Position numbers and translations under genes: made by a program. The notes under the pieces were generated by a model. The model had not been told where the DNA came from. It was given only the letters and a program-made list of their open reading frames with translations, and searched no databases. A DNA stretch of 64,000 bases from Varanus komodoensis (lineage: Eukaryota > Chordata > Lepidosauria > Squamata > Varanidae): assembly GCF_004798865.1 (NCBI RefSeq), contig NW_025335438.1, positions 14,630,513 to 14,694,512 on the forward strand, written 5' to 3'. Below, piece after piece: positions 34,917 to 46,506 of this stretch (position 1 is its first letter; the number at the start of each line of letters is the position of its first letter).

Positions 34917-35000
34917 TTTATTTATTATTTATTTAGGATTTTTCTAGGCTGTTCAATCACTTCTGGCTCTGGACGGCTCACAATTTTACTAAATGATATC
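34917..35000 (-). mobile_element. Short L2-group 3' fragment
   Basis: A TTTATTTATTATTTATTTAG tail followed by GATTTTTCTAGGCTG and GACGGCTCACAATTTT, like the 3' ends of the other minus-strand LINE copies. Confidence 0.45.
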
Positions 35001-35110
35001 AAAATTTATTAATCACTTTTTGGCATTTTTACTTGATGATTGAATAATTCTGGATGCTAACATTTTTTCTATAGAGCAAATTACTTAGATAATATATATC
35101 TAACTTTCAG

Positions 35111-35197
35111 GGGAAAGCAGAGGAAGCTTTGAAAGAATTTGAAAAATTAGTAAGCAAGTATCCTCAAAGTCCACGAGCAAGATATGGAAAAGCTCAG
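35111..35197 (+). CDS. ASPH: ASPH TPR-region exon 12
   Basis: An 87-nt phase-0 exon of 29 codons (CTTTCAG acceptor, GTAAAA donor) encoding GKAEEALKEFEKLVSKYPQ then SPRARYGKAQ. The second half is nearly the same as mammalian KYPQSPRARYGKAQ. It forms one TPR helix pair of the lumenal superhelix. Confidence 0.97.
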
Positions 35198-35309
35198 GTA
35201 AAATGTGAAAAAAGCTATTTATTGGAAGTCGAATTGTCTAGTTCAATATGTCTGTATTTTTTTTATTTGATTCTTAGCCTGTTTTTTTCTAATGAACTCA
35301 ACCCATTAT

Positions 35310-35478
35310 TATCCACTCCCCTGCTCTTAATCTTATCCCCTCAACTACAACCCTGTGAGATAGGCTGGGCTGAGACTAGCCCAAAGTCACTCAGTTGGCC
35401 CTATGGCTGAACAGGGACTAGAAGCCAGGTGTGCTGAGTCCCAGACCCATGCTCTTAAACACTACACCGCACCAGCAC
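35310..35478 (-). mobile_element. tRNA-derived SINE, copy 3
   Basis: The reverse complement reads GTGTAGTGTTTAAGAGCATG and ACTTTGGGCTAGTCTCAGCC, the same family as 31721 and 32344 but more diverged. Confidence 0.75.
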
Positions 35479-35784
35479 ATGCATAACAGCCTTTCATTTC
35501 AAAAGCATTAAGTGGATTTAAGTGGATTTATTTTTTACAAAAGCCAACAACACTGCAAGTCTATCCCCTAAGCTACATTTGGGGCTATTTTATGTTTTTT
35601 AATCTTCCTTTGTTGTTGTTCTGTGTCGACTTACAGCAATTTCAATAGACATATAAAAGGAGGCTAAATGTCTTGGCTTAGAACCAAAGTAGAGTTCCAT
35701 GTAGGCTGGAGGAAAAGTTGGGTATTTTGAGCTGGTCCCTTTCCTCTTTTCTTTCTGTTAATCAAACTCAAGATAACCCCTTTG

Positions 35785-36260
35785 ATGTGTGATTCTTTTA
35801 TTGAAACTTAATATATTACAGAACAGTATAAACTCTAAATACCCTTCTGTTAAAGTTGAGAAAGAAGCATCTGCCCATGTAAAGAGTTGAATGCAAACTG
35901 AAACTTTTCTTTCCCTTTCAGTCCCTCTCTTTTGGTAGAGCATCCAACTCCTGCTGCAGGCTGGCTCTTTCTGCTTGAGAGCTAGGCAGTGGGAATGTCT
36001 GATACTTTGTAATCCGGCAGCTCATTTCTCCTTGTGACTGAGTGGGTCAAAGAGTTCTTATTGCATCTGCTTCCTCCTCTTACCCTGAAAACTTTCCCTT
36101 TCCAAGGCAGGCAGATTCTCATGCCCAGCCTGAGAAACTTCACTAGCTAACCTTGAAACGGTCAAGTTCTCTCCACCCCTCTTGCTGCTCCTCAGAATTG
36201 GAAAAATCAATCTGAGAAGCCTGCACTGAGCAAGAGACGGTTCCCCTCTGTACAGTGGGA
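35785..36260. repeat. Unclassified repeat family, copy A
   Basis: Colinear with the split copy at 41565-41621 plus 44580-45005. Shared landmarks in order: a TTTATT start, ACCCTTCT, AAAGAAGCATCTG, CCATGTAAAGA, CCTTTCAG, GGCTCTTTCTGC, CAGCTCATTTCT, GTGGGTCAAAG, CCTGAAAAC, CCTGAGAAA and CTTGCTGCTC. I see no coding potential. An old solo LTR is one possibility but unproven. Confidence 0.55.
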
Positions 36261-36269
36261 AGGCTCTCT

Positions 36270-38037
36270 TCATTGATTCATTTTTCCTTATGACTCCTTA
36301 AAACTACCCTGAAAGGCAGGGAATTCAGTGGAACAATCTAATACAATTAACATGTTTATTTAATGGCACATTCAGATGACCATTTGTACTACAATAATTT
36401 TCTTGTCATCCTCAGATGAACTGATCATATGCAGACCAGTCATCACCATGTGCTAATCTGGGCCTGGAATTATTTTTCACCTTGATTGCATGTGAAATTT
36501 TGAGTGGATTAGATTGAAATGCCTGTCAAAGATTGGCTCAAAAGATGGTCAGCAGCAAGAGGTACACCCAGGAAAGCAGAGATGAAAATAGGCAAGGAGA
36601 TGACTGAAAACTTCAATTTTGCATTAATGGCCTAGGGTATATCTTTAAAAGGACCCTCTAATTTCATGAGTACAGTGCATTTTATTCTGACCAATAAAAA
36701 TTGTATTTGGTTAAGCAAGAATTGCTTAATGTCAACACTGATTCCTTCCAGCTCCTTTAACAGCCAGCTTTTTCTGAAAGAAAGGAGCAGGTGACATAAT
36801 GCCTTAATAATTCATGAAGGTTAGAGGCTAGAGACCTCCTGCCTTTCCTCCTTTGGATGCATCTCTGCTTCTTGTGTTACATGTGAGTAAGCGATGGCAT
36901 TCTCAGAGTTCTATTCTAACATACCTCAGATTAAGTAGCCCTAAAATAACATGAACACACACCCTAATCTCTTTGCCTGAAATTACATAATGGGAAAAGG
37001 GTGAGTTCCCTCTTGTCATTTCTTCAATAGACAGCAGTCTAACCCCACCCTACCTCACACCAATAGTCTTCAATTTGTAGTCCTTCAAACTAACTTGCTA
37101 TAAAAACTCCCCATTCTGCAAAGTCATTCTACTGTCATTGAAATGAATTGAAATGAAATGAATTATACTACCTTTGAACCAGTACCATATGGTTGTCTAA
37201 AGGTTAATTTGATTATTTCCAAATTAAAAAGCATTTAAGGCACCTCAGAAAATCAGAAAAGGGGAAAACACGTGCTATTAAAATGTGTTCCCTTTTTTTA
37301 AGGTAAGCATTCTGGCTGGTTTTAGAGCTGGGTTCTCAAAGGAGGTATCCATGAGCAGCAATGTATGCATGGACACATTTTTGAACCCCAAGGCACCTTG
37401 CTCCTCCTTACTTTTATATTGACCCTTAAGATGTTTTTCATTAACTGGGTAGCTGGCATGCAGCAAAGGAAAGTGTTGCCCTCCAATGCCATCTTCATTT
37501 GGAAGTTAAAGGGTGGCTTTTTCTATTGGAGATTATACCCAGCTTCTGCACTTAGTTTCTTGGACAAGTTACTTTTCTGTTACTGTCCCCGGTTTCCATT
37601 CTGGGAAATTCATGTTTTATAACCATCCATGCCAGCATGGAAGCCTTTTCATGAATAGGCAAACCTACAGAGCAGCTATTTTGTGAAAGGGCCTTCAACA
37701 CTCTATCAATTTGGAGTGTGCCTGTCACAATACAAAAGGTTTGGGGATCCCTACAAAAAGTATGTTCAACAGCTTTTAAAATATTTTCCATGGAATTTGG
37801 TGGACATGTTGATGTTTGTAATAAGTTCTAGCTTGAATCCATAACATATTTGCACAACCTGGAATTATGCATATTGTTTCATATAAATGTTATGAATGTC
37901 AAACATTTTAACCCCTTTTTCTATAGGTGATGGCTAATTAAATATAAAATATGTAATCCAACTGCTGCCCACTAATTTTAAAGTTAAGATCAAAAAGTTC
38001 ATGGGTGATTTCATGAATGCTTTATGATCACATACAG
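36270..38037 (+). other. ASPH: ASPH intron, nothing recognised
   Basis: About 1.8 kb without a recognisable gene or repeat. It ends in a weakly pyrimidine-rich ACATACAG acceptor for exon 38038. Confidence 0.5.
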
Positions 38038-38188
38038 AGTGAGGATGACTTGGCTGAGAAAATGAGAAGCAATGAAATGCTACAGCAGTCGATCAGTACA
38101 TATGGTGAGGTGGCTACTCTACCAAATGTTCCCAATGATCTGATAAAACTGACCCTGAAACGACGAGCAGATAGGCAGCAGTTTCTTG
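38038..38188 (+). CDS. ASPH: ASPH TPR-region exon 13
   Basis: A 151-nt exon, phase 0 to phase 1, with a GTAAGT donor. It encodes SEDDLAEKMRSNEMLQQSIS, then TYGEVATLPNVPNDLIKLT and LKRRADRQQFL. The mammalian counterpart (CEDDLAEKRRSNEVL...LKRRSDRQQFLG) is very close. The mammalian Cys at the exon start is Ser here. Confidence 0.98.
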
Positions 38189-39682
38189 GTAAGTTTCTCA
38201 TATCTGTACTTACATATGTGAATGGGCACTGCATATGCATGGATGCCAGGAGAGTCATCCCATTGACTTTAGACTGTGGCCTCATCCCCATCCTTGATCA
38301 AGGCCCACACTTGGAGCAGTACTGGGCCAACCTATGAGAGAACACAAATAATAATACCCCTTAATAGAGGACAATCAGCATTATACAGGCTGATACACTT
38401 TTAAACAAAGTTTTCTGGAAGATAGCTGGAAGACCATTACTGTATGATATTTGACATTGTTTGATGGATACCGTACGCTAATGTTGGCTATTAAATAGCT
38501 TTTGATAATAGACAAGGAAGATTATTTATTTTATACTATTTAGATATATGACATGTCATGGTAATTTGCATTTGAAAGTTGACTACTTGGTACAGAATGG
38601 AACTAGAACATTTCAAATATGTGTAAATACTCAGTTCCAATCTAATGAATGCTCATGTTCGTGTGCATGCATGCACACACATTTCAAATACTTCAAATTG
38701 GTGTTGCTGTTAATTCTTCTATTCTGAATTAAGCAATTGCCAAACTGTGTACCATGCCAGTGCATTTTAAATTGCTGTGTTCTGTAAGTTATTAAAAAAT
38801 TAAAGACTTCCATGAGTTCATAGTTGTTATCCACAGAGGAGTCTAGACTTTAGTTCACTGCTAGTGCACTGCCCCTTCCTTGCTCTTTTCCATCAACTTC
38901 ATCCAGGGGTGAGTAACTCTACTACATGTCCCCATTGGGAAAGATTGGAGCACTCCAGAAGTTGAGATGTGAAACCTCCAGGCTAAATTTTTATTATACA
39001 GATCACAGATCTGTGATTATTATTATACAGATCACAGAAGTATTCATGCAAGAAATAATTCAATATATAGTTACCAAATGCATTTCAACATTTTTGGTCT
39101 TCCTGGTGGCATTAACATGAAGTTAATCTTATAGGTAAAGTTGTGAGTCTTCCAGGATGATGGGGAAGATAGCAGCTCATCCATAATTTAGATACATTAT
39201 TTAAAGGTTGATATCATAAAATGTCAGTGAATACTGTGAGGCATTGTCTTCCTGTGAGACTAGAAGTTTGATTATTGTGCCTATTTGGACTAATTTCATT
39301 TTATCGATACCTGTAGTTGATGCATTGAAATTGCACCTTTAAATAAACGCTTAAATGAACTGGGGATTAATTGGCAGTTCACCTATCAGTGCTGTGAATC
39401 CATTTTTATGGAGCATCATGCTTCAAAAGAATGGTGATACAAAAACTCTCCACAAGAGGTCTCCATAAGACTGGCTGTTCTTAAAATCAGTAAAGTAATA
39501 CATGAGCAAAATAACTATGTGTTTTACATTTACATTCATGTTCTGCATTATTAGTGATTAGCAATGTACACTCTTACTATCAATTCTGATAATTTTAGCC
39601 AAATTTAACTGGTGAGCATACATTATCTATAATCACTGCTACTTGTAACCACGTTGCTGCTTTCTTTGTCCAATCAAATTAG
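38189..39682 (+). other. ASPH: ASPH intron, nothing recognised
   Basis: Unique-looking AT-rich DNA. Near 38990-39030 the sequence TTATTATACAGATCACAGA occurs twice in tandem, separated by TCTGTGA. Confidence 0.5.
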
Positions 39683-39819
39683 GTCACATGAGAGGTTCAC
39701 TAGTTACACTGCAAAAACTGGTGAATTTGTTTCCCAATGATACTTCATTCAAGAACAACCTTGGAGTGGGTTACCTTTTGATTGGAGACAATAGTAATGC
39801 CAAAACAGTTTATGAGGAG
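39683..39819 (+). CDS. ASPH: ASPH TPR-region exon 14
   Basis: A 137-nt exon, phase 1 to phase 0 (AAATTAG acceptor, GTGAGA donor). It encodes GHMRGSLVTLQKLVNLFPND, then TSFKNNLGVGYLLIGDNSN and AKTVYEE, near-identical to the mammalian text. It is part of the TPR-like lumenal domain. Confidence 0.98.
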
Positions 39820-40172
39820 GTGAGATCCTTTCAAATATGTAATTTAAAATGTAATTTAAATATTGATCACTGATCTGGTCACTTTTAGAACACCGTGGTT
39901 ACAAAACCAAAGCAAAACAAAACTGTGTGCTTTTACAAGTGTTGGGCCAATGGCATGTTGAGACAGTCCCATGGTGCTGCTATCTGCACAAATTGAAACT
40001 TCCAGATTCAGGAGCAGCCCCACATTGTGGCAGTCTAAAAGTAAACTTAGCTGCAACCTTTACAGCTGTTGCACCAAACTTAACTATGCAGATAAAAGAC
40101 TTGCCACTGCTTACCACCTGAAGATCCAGGATGAGTGCAGCATCGATGAGTGCTTCCAAGTGCAACCCTTTT

Positions 40173-40400
40173 AGAACATAGAATCATAGAATAGTAGGGT
40201 TGGAAGGGGCCATGAAGGCCATCGAGTCCAAGCCCCTGCTGTTGCAGGACACCACGTTACACCATCCCACTCAGATGGCTGTCCAGTGTCTTTTGGAATG
40301 TCTCTACTGTGGGAGAGCCCACCACCTCTCTGGGCAGCTGGTTCCACTGTCATATTGCTCTGACAGTGAAGACATGTTGCATCCCAATCTGTCCTTTGCT
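40173..40400 (-). mobile_element. CR1 LINE 3' fragment (minus)
   Basis: It begins ATAGAATCATAGAATAGTAG, the complement of the CR1 terminal octamers, then GGTTGGAAGGGGCCATGAAG and later GTGGGAGAGCCCACCACCTC, the standard CR1 3' region. Confidence 0.85.
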
Positions 40401-40629
40401 GACATTCCAGAACTCCTTCGTCTTCACTGTCTGAACTTCCATTCCCATCAAAGCTATAAATGGGTCATGCACATTCTGCCAGCTTTTCTCTGTGCATTCG
40501 GGAAGGTTAAAGCTGAAAAAGAGCTGAGATTAGCTGCAAACAGCAACAAAATGTCTTTGGGTAAGTGCATAGTAGAAGACTGAGGAAAGAGATGGTTGTT
40601 CAGGTACTCAATGAGGATGGGAAAATTAT

Positions 40630-41600
40630 AACATGACAAAGAAAATGCAGACTTGCTCAATTCTTATTTTATCTCCATTTTCTCAAAAAAGGTCTGTTAA
40701 CTCCTCAGCAAAGGTGAAGTAAAAACTGAAAGGGCAGGATTGCAGTTTAAGATTGATAGGCAAATGGTCAAGGAACACCTCATTACTTTAAATGAGTTCA
40801 AATCTCCAGGGCCTGCTGAACTGCATCCTACAGTAATAAAAGAACTGGCAGAAGAACTCTCAAAACCACTGTCTGTTATCTTTAAGAAACCATGGAAGGT
40901 AGGGGAAGTGCCAGATGACTGGAGGAAGGCTAATATTATCCCTTTGTTCTAAAAGGGAAAAAAGAAGACCCTGGGAACAACAGACCAGTCTGACATCAAT
41001 CCCTAAGAAAATTCTGCAGTCGATCATAAAGCAATCAAAGTACAAATGTGATGAACATAATGCAATAATTGCTAGGAGTCAACATGGATTTATCAAGAAT
41101 AATTTTTTCTTGACTAAGCTGTTAATCTCATTTGCAGTGGCATAACTAGCCTGGTGGACTGTGGGGATGCTGTGGACACAATATATCTTGACTTTAGCAA
41201 ACCTTTTTACAAAGTATCTCAGAACAGATCACAAGCTGAATATTGGTCAACGAAGTGATATGACTGCAAAAAAAGACAAATGATATTTTGGACTGCATTA
41301 ATAGAAGTACCATTTTCAAATCATGTGAGGTACTAGTTCTTCCCTACTCAATACTGATTAGGCCTCAATGGTTGAATACTGCATCCATTTCTGGGCACCA
41401 CAGTTTAAGAATGATCCAGACAAATTGGAAAGATTCAAAAGAGGGCAACAAAGATGATCAGGACTTTGAAAACAAAGCTCTTCTCAAATGGAAGAATTAG
41501 GCATGTTTGTCATGAGACTGTACCTTTCCTCCTTCCTCTGGTTCCAAATCTCAGAACAGTCCTTTGAAAATAGAATTATTTTATTAAGCTCCACAGATAA
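40630..41600 (+). mobile_element. Old CR1-group LINE coding fragment (+)
   Basis: Frames at 40740-40952 and 40915-41145 read SPGPAELHPTVIKELAEEL, PDDWRKANIIPLF and SQHGFIKN, the CR1 reverse-transcriptase N-terminal phrases. Around 41320-41470 the text matches the CR1 C-terminal region (GGGCACCACAGTTTAAGAAT). The catalytic middle is missing and the frames are broken, so this is an old, internally deleted copy. Confidence 0.7.
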
Positions 41601-41621
41601 TAGTGTTCTAAATAGCCTTCT
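41565..41621. repeat. Unclassified repeat family, copy B, left part
   Basis: TTTTATTAAGCTCC to AATAGCCTTCT, aligned to the start of copy A (35785). It is interrupted by the BovB insertion and resumes at 44580. The last 12 bases are duplicated by that insertion. Confidence 0.5.
41610..41621. repeat. BovB target-site duplication, left (AAATAGCCTTCT)
   Basis: Exactly repeated at 44580-44591, on the other side of the BovB element. Confidence 0.9.
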
Positions 41622-44579
41622 CTCCTTCATGGATCCCCTTAGGTCGGAAGGTGTCCATTATGCTACTGGGGAAGAGCAGAGGGCTAGTACTAGTAGCGCC
41701 AGAAGCGACTGGGTCAAAGCTGAAAGGACACTCAGTTGCAGATGTATCTGGTGGTAAAAGGAAAGTCCGATGCTGCAAAGATCTATACTCCATAGGAACC
41801 TGGAATGTAAAATCCATGAATCAAGGCAAGCTGGATGTGGTCATACAAGAGATGACAAGACTGAACATCGACATCTTAGGAATCAGTGAACTAAAATGTA
41901 CAGGAATGGGTGAATTTAATTCAGATGACCATCATGTATACCATTGTGGGCAAGAATCCCTCAGAAGAAATGGAGTAGCCAACACAGTCAATAAAAGAGT
42001 AGGAAAAGCAGTACTGGGATACAACCTCCAAAATGACAGAATGATCTCAGTTTGAATTCAAGGCAAACCATTCAACATCACAATAGTCCAAGTCTGTGCC
42101 CCAACCACTGGTGCTGAAGAGGCTGAAGTTGACCAGTTCTATGATGGCCTGCAACACCTCCTAGAATTAACACCCAAAATGTCCTTATCATCATGGGGGA
42201 TTGGAATGCTAAAGTAGGAAGCCAAAAGATAACCGGAATAACAGGCAGGTTTGGCCTTGGAGTACAAATGAAGCAGGGCACAGGCTGGTAGAGTTTTGTC
42301 AAGAGAATACGATGGTCATAGCAAACGCTCTTCCAACAACCCGAGAGACGACTCTACACATGGACATCACCAGACGGTCAACACAGAAATCAGATTGACT
42401 ATGTGCTCTGCAGCCAAAGATGGAGAAGCTCTATACAGTCAGTAAAAACTAGACCAGGAGCTGAATGTGGCTCAGATCATGAGCTTCTCGTTGCAAAATT
42501 TAGGCCTAAATTGAAGAAAGTAGGGAAAAGCACAAGGCCACTCAGGTATGACCTAAATCATATCCCTGATGAATATACAATAGAAGTGACAAACAGATTT
42601 AAGGAATTAGATCTGATAGACAAAGTGCCTGAAGAACTATGGACGGAGGTTCGCAACATTGTACAAGAGGTAGCAACTAAAACCATCCCAAAGAAAAAGA
42701 AATGCAAGAAAGCAAAATGGCTGACTGAGGAAGCTTTACAAATAGCTGAGGAAAGAAGGGAAGCAAAAGGCAAGGAAGAAAGAGAAAGATACACCCAACT
42801 GAATGCAGAATTCCAAAGAATAGCTAGAAGAGATAAGAATGCCTTCTTAAATGAACAGTGCAAAGAAATAGAAGAAAACAATAGAATAGGGAGGACCAGA
42901 GATCTCTTCAGGAAAATTGGAGATATGAAGGGAATGTTTCATGCAAAGATGGGCATGATAAAGGACCAAAATGGCAGGGACCTAACAGAGGCAGAAGAGA
43001 TTAAGAAGAGGTGGCAAGATTACACAGAAGAACTATACAAGAAAGAGCTTAACGTCCCTGATAACCACAATGGGGTGGTCACTGACCTCGAGCCAGACAT
43101 CCTGGAATATGAAGTCAAATGGGCCTTAGGAAGTCTGAGCAACAACAAGCTAGTGGAGGTGACAGTATTCCAACTGAGCTATTTAAAATCTTAAAAGATG
43201 ATGCAGTAAATGTGCTACACTCAATATGCCAGCAAATTTGGAAAACTCAACAGTGGCCACAGGATTGGAAAAGGTCAGTTTACATTCCGATCCCAAAGAA
43301 GGGCAATGCCAAAGAATGTTCAAACTACCGCACCATTGCACTCATTTCACATGCTAGCAAAGTGATGCTCAAAATCCTACAAGCTAGGCTCCAGCAGTAT
43401 GTGGACCAAGAACTACCAGAAGTACAGGCAGGATTTCGAAGAGGGAGAGGAACTAGAGATCAAATTGCCAACATACGCTGGATCATGGAGAAAGCTAGGG
43501 AGTTCCAGAAAAACATCTACTTCTGCCTCATTGACTATGCTAAAGCCTTTGATTGTGTGGATCACAACAAACTGTGGCAAATTCTTAAAGAGATAGGAGT
43601 ACCTGACCATCTTATTTGTCTCTTGAGAAACAGTGAGAACTGGACACGGAACCACTGATTGGTTCAAAATTGAGAAAGGAGTTTGGCAAGGCTGCATGCT
43701 GTCTCCCTGCCTATTTAACTTATATGCAGATCGCATCATGAGAAAGGCGGGGCTAGATGAATCTCCAGTTGCAATTAAATTGCTGGGAGAAATATCAACA
43801 ACCTCAGATATGCAGATGATACCACTCTAATGGCAGAAAGTGAAGAGGAACTAAAGAGTCTCTTGATGCGGGTGAAGGAGGAGAGCGCAAAAGTTGGCTT
43901 GAAACTCAACATTAAGAAAACTAAGATCATGGCATCCAGTCCTCTCACTTCCTGGCAAATGGATGGGGAAGAAATGGAGGTAGTGACAGATTTTATTTTA
44001 CTGGGCTCCAAGATCATCGCAGACAGGGACTGCACCCAAGAAATTAAAAGACGCTTGCTCCTGGGAAGGAAAGCTATGGCAAATCTAGACAGCATACTAA
44101 AAAGCAGAGACATCACTCTGCCAAGAAAAGGCTATGGTTTTCCCAGTTGCAATGTATGGCTGTAAAAGCTGGACCATAAGGAAGGCTGAGCGCCAAAGAA
44201 TTGAGGCCTTTGAGTTGTGGTGCTGGAGGAGACTCCTGCGAGTCCCTTGGACCGCAAGGCGATCAAACTGGTCAGTCCTTGTGGAGATCAACCCTGACTG
44301 CTCTTTAGAAGGCCAGATCCTGAAGATGAAACTCAAATACTTTGGCCAGCTAATGAGAAGGAAGGACTCCCTGGAGAAGAGCCTAATGCTGGGCACAATA
44401 GATGGCAAAAGAAGAAGGGGACGACAGAGAATGAGGTGGCTAGATGGAGTCACTGAAGCAGCTGGTGTGAGCTTAAGTGGACTCCGTGGGATGGTGGAGG
44501 ACAGGAAGGCCTGGAGGAATGTTGTCCATGGGGCCGCGATGGGTTGGACATGACTTCGTGACTAACAACAGCAACCACA
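41622..44579 (+). mobile_element. BovB (RTE clade) LINE, near full length
   Basis: A 2.96-kb copy in ASPH orientation, flanked by a perfect 12-bp duplication. The apurinic-type endonuclease part (41780-42500) reads IGTWNVKSMNQGKLDV, LNIDILGISELKCTGMGEF and later GSDHELLVAKF. The reverse transcriptase (43119-43840) reads NYRTIALISHASKVMLKILQ, AGFRRGRGTRDQIANIRWIM, DYAKAFDCVDHNKLW and YADDTTLMAES. The C-terminal part (44134-44553) reads AFELWCWRRLLRVPWTARRS and RRRGRQRMRWLDGVTEAAGV. About six breaks are visible, including a TGA at 42053-42055 (probably CGA decayed at a CpG) and a one-base loss near 43150. It is therefore dead, but retroposed whole or nearly so. The wording is that of the family shared by squamates and ruminants. 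Confidence 0.95.
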
Positions 44580-45005
44580 AAATAGCCTTCTAAATAGTTT
44601 GAGTTCTAAACAGCCTTCTACCAAAGCTGGAAAGAAAACCTCTGTTCATGTAAAGACTCTCAGCTAGAAACTCCCCTGTTGTTTTTCCTTTCAGTAAAGC
44701 TTCTGGCTTTGCCTTTACGGTAGCGCTTGCTGCCAGAAAGCTAGATTTGATCAGCTCATTTCTTCCAGCACCTCTTCACTGGGTCAAGTGCTGGGTCTCA
44801 CAATGCTCCGTTCCCTTCCTGAAAACCTGTTCTCCTCTTCCAAAACAGACTGGTCCTCACACTTGACCTGAGAAATTTCAATAGTCATAGCTGAAGGAGC
44901 TTCAAAGGCTTCAGCCCCCCCCCCCCTTGCTGCTCTTCTTGATTAGAATCTAACAATGATGAGCAGTCATTGGTCCACTCTCTACAGTGTTTAGCACTGA
45001 GAAGA
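44580..45005. repeat. Unclassified repeat family, copy B, right part
   Basis: Continues the alignment to copy A after the BovB insert (AAAGAAAACCTCTG, TCATGTAAAGA, CCTGAAAACC, CTTGCTGCTC). It contains a run of 12 C near 44918-44929. Confidence 0.5.
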
Positions 45006-45470
45006 CTGCGGGGGTGGGGAGATAAAGTAGCTCTCTTCAAGTACTTTAAAGGTCTCACACAGAAGAGGGCCAGGATTTGCTCTTGAACATGCCAGAGGGC
45101 AGCACATGGAAAATGGGCTCACAGTGCAGGAATTCATATTTCAGCTGAACATCAGCCATGGTGTGTCACATCTTTCTGACACACCATGATGAACAGGTCA
45201 CCCACACTGCATAGTATATCGATAAGATGGCTCAGCATGTCATGTGAAGCTGCCCTGTCTGTAGCTCTGCCCTTAAATAACTGATGGAGCGACAGAAACT
45301 TCTGATCTGATGGAAAGAACACTGTTCTTGAGCCAAGAATTTTTAATATATTGCTCAAAATTAATGAAAGACTCTCAGAATTACTACAGAGGTAAAGCTT
45401 ATACTGGTTTTAATGGCTTATAGTTTAACCTTATAATGGTTATAATGGATTTTGTTTTCCTCTCCCACAG

Positions 45471-45569
45471 GTTCTGAGCCTGGCTCCTAATGATGGCTTT
45501 GCTAAAGTGCATTATGGCTTTATCCTGAAGGCAGAGAATAAGATTGAAGAAAGCATTCCCTATTTAAAA
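45471..45569 (+). CDS. ASPH: ASPH TPR-region exon 15
   Basis: A 99-nt phase-0 exon of 33 codons (TCCCACAG acceptor, GTAAAA donor) encoding VLSLAPNDGFAKVHYGFIL then KAENKIEESIPYLK. It matches mammalian VLSVTPNDGFAKVHYGFILKAQNKIAESIPYLK. Confidence 0.98.
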
Positions 45570-46416
45570 GTAAAATTTGTATTAGGATCATGTTGTTTTT
45601 CTTCTTTTGGAAAGCATAATACACTGGCAGGGGAAGGAAGAGATGCAACATACAGGATCAAATGAATGGCATTTAATATTTGAAGTCCTTAAAATAACCT
45701 CAATTAAGTTATATCTTGTTTTCCTGCCCACTCTGCTTTTAGGACCAGTTCATTTAACCATTTTTGAGATGGGTCTTCTGAAAGCATCCTGCACCTGGTA
45801 AAAGTTACTGTTGCAGGCATATTTTAACAAGGCCATTTTCTCATGTGAACATTTGAAGGGGAAAGGTAATTTTCCCCCTCCAGAACTACCCATATAGAGT
45901 TGGTGGTCAATAGCAGAGAAGGTAAGGAAAAAGAAATGATAGGTAATTGACATGGGAACTAAGTAATTGCATGGGAACAGGAAGCGGGTATATAAAGATA
46001 TTCAATTTGAAAAAGTTGCATTGGTTTCACATATTGGGTTAAGGTTTTCCATGTTCACTCAAGCATCAAAATGCCATGAAATTACAGATGTTAAAGGTCA
46101 TATCCTTAACAGATGTGTTATTTAGTTCTTGCCTTCACTAATACATTGAAACTGGATGGCAGTCAGCTGCAGAATGGTGGACCTAAATCCCAGATTTGTT
46201 TTTCCCTAGAATTGACACATAGAATCCATGCAACTAAAGCATGGAAAACCAGGGTGGGGAAGGGGTTAAATAGAGTATCTGGGAAAAGAACATGACTGGC
46301 TGGAATATTTTGTGGCAGTTCCCACTTTTATTAGTATATTTACACCAGTAGCTGTGCATCTGAATCTGGTGTTGGTTTTATTAATGAGGAACTATCATAA
46401 TTGCTCTTTCATCTAG

Positions 46417-46506
46417 GAAGGTCTAGAATCAGGAGACCCTGGCACTGATGATGGCCGCTTTTACTTTCATTTGGGTGATGCCATGCAGCGTGTTGGTAAC
46501 AAGGAG
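46417..46506 (+). CDS. ASPH: ASPH TPR-region exon 16
   Basis: A 90-nt phase-0 exon of 30 codons (TCATCTAG acceptor, GTAAAG donor) encoding EGLESGDPGTDDGRFYFHLG then DAMQRVGNKE. It differs from the mammalian form only at Ile-to-Leu (EGIESGDPG). Confidence 0.98.
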
